Shown: positions 52,358 to 52,478 of the stretch, piece by piece
Layout: each line of letters starts with the position of its first letter
Position numbering within the stretch: the first letter of the stretch is position 1
Assembly: GCA_020830965.2 (NCBI GenBank)
Contig: JACCFC020000024.1
Span: 690-53,167 of the forward strand
DNA: 52,478 nt
Direction of reading: 5' to 3'
Origin: Neisseriaceae bacterium TC5R-5
GTDB lineage: Bacteria; Pseudomonadota; Gammaproteobacteria; Burkholderiales; Chromobacteriaceae
Made by a program: the position numbers and the translations under genes
The notes under the pieces: generated by a model
Seen by the model: only the letters and a program-made list of their open reading frames with translations
The model's database searches: none
Told to the model about the DNA's origin: nothing

Positions 52358-52478
52358 GAGCCTGTTCACGATTCCTAAATGCTGGAAAATAAGGAGATGC
52401 GAACAACAAAATATCCAAGCGACATCAGTCTAGAACAATTTGAACAAATTCGTCCTCTGCTGGAGAGTGTGCGCAAGA
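52358..52478 (+). mobile_element. Left end of an IS5-family insertion sequence
   Basis: GAGCCTGTTCACGATTCC after a TAA flank (52355-52357) looks like the left terminal repeat of an IS5-family element, directly before a transposase start. The right end lies outside the window, so neither the inverted repeat nor the target duplication can be confirmed. Confidence 0.7.
52379..52478 (+). CDS. IS5-family transposase, N-terminal fragment
   Basis: Reads MLENKEMRTTKYPSDISLEQ then FEQIRPLLESVRK, cut by the window end. The YPSDISxEQFxxIxPLLE pattern is the characteristic start of IS5-group transposases (DDE type). An alternative ATG at 52397 follows AAGGAG too closely; the ATG at 52379 is used here but either is possible. 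Confidence 0.8.
   Translation, partial: MLENKEMRTTKYPSDISLEQFEQIRPLLESVRK

Overview
The window looks like chromosomal DNA of a betaproteobacterium, most likely of the order Neisseriales (Chromobacteriaceae or Chitinibacteraceae-like). The evidence is a hybrid peroxiredoxin-glutaredoxin gene next to a dihydrolipoamide-dehydrogenase-like gene (as in Neisseria), a membrane-anchored di-haem cytochrome c5, a bacterioferritin of the haem-ligand-less type, and betaproteobacterial IF-1 and PurL sequences. The genus is not determined. Most of the window is ordinary housekeeping and metabolic DNA; the accessory signals are small and scattered. There is no rRNA, CRISPR array or prophage, and one tRNA (Arg-CCG).

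Layout. 1-206: start of a type VI secretion VgrG gene, cut by the window edge. 771-5219: lytic transglycosylase slt, then the peroxiredoxin-glutaredoxin and flavoprotein disulfide reductase pair. 5296-6153: a class D beta-lactamase gene with a 9-bp tandem repeat beside its KTG motif. 6294-7263: tRNA-Arg and cytochrome c5. 7370-7530: a candidate structured leader ending in an intrinsic terminator. 7641-14440: an NAD-dependent molybdenum formate dehydrogenase operon (fdsGBA, fdsD) followed by formamidase and FmdB, a complete formamide to formate to CO2 route yielding ammonia and NADH. 14695-17851: ilvA, a phosphoglycolate phosphatase-like gene and an aldo/keto reductase. 18493-20590: lemA, a GIDE/EF-hand membrane protein and a BLUF photoreceptor. 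20712-25532: mdlA-mdlB ABC exporter halves with a broken Tai4-like immunity gene between them, then a TatD nuclease. 25636-29377: a small unknown gene, an IF-1 isoform and a hemerythrin-PAS-GGDEF-EAL protein. 29634-31915: divergent MocR regulator and LysE-type exporter. 31970-34494: bfr, feoB and feoA (iron). 34736-40937: sanA, udk, LysR/pirin, aqpZ and azoR/LysR. 41255-44820: SEC-C protein, DUF456 protein, mobB, moeA and a ferredoxin. 44952-47575: pgeF-rluD facing bamD. 47620-52101: glnB and purL. 52358-end: left end of an IS5-family insertion sequence.

The most unusual signal is a dispersed imperfect-palindrome repeat of about 112 bp with five copies here (14441, 17852, 37083, 40938, 44840). 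It begins GAGCC, ends GGCTC, and sits between 3-bp TNA flanks that are identical in four copies. In four copies the flanking TAA is exactly the stop codon of the adjacent gene. It looks like a non-autonomous (MITE-like) element; the insertion sequence at the right edge shares the terminal GAGCC and a TAA flank. Other points worth a second look are the Tai4-like pseudogene between duplicated copies of the mdlA/mdlB junction, the possible attenuator before the formate dehydrogenase operon, and the repeat-expanded active-site motif of the OXA enzyme.
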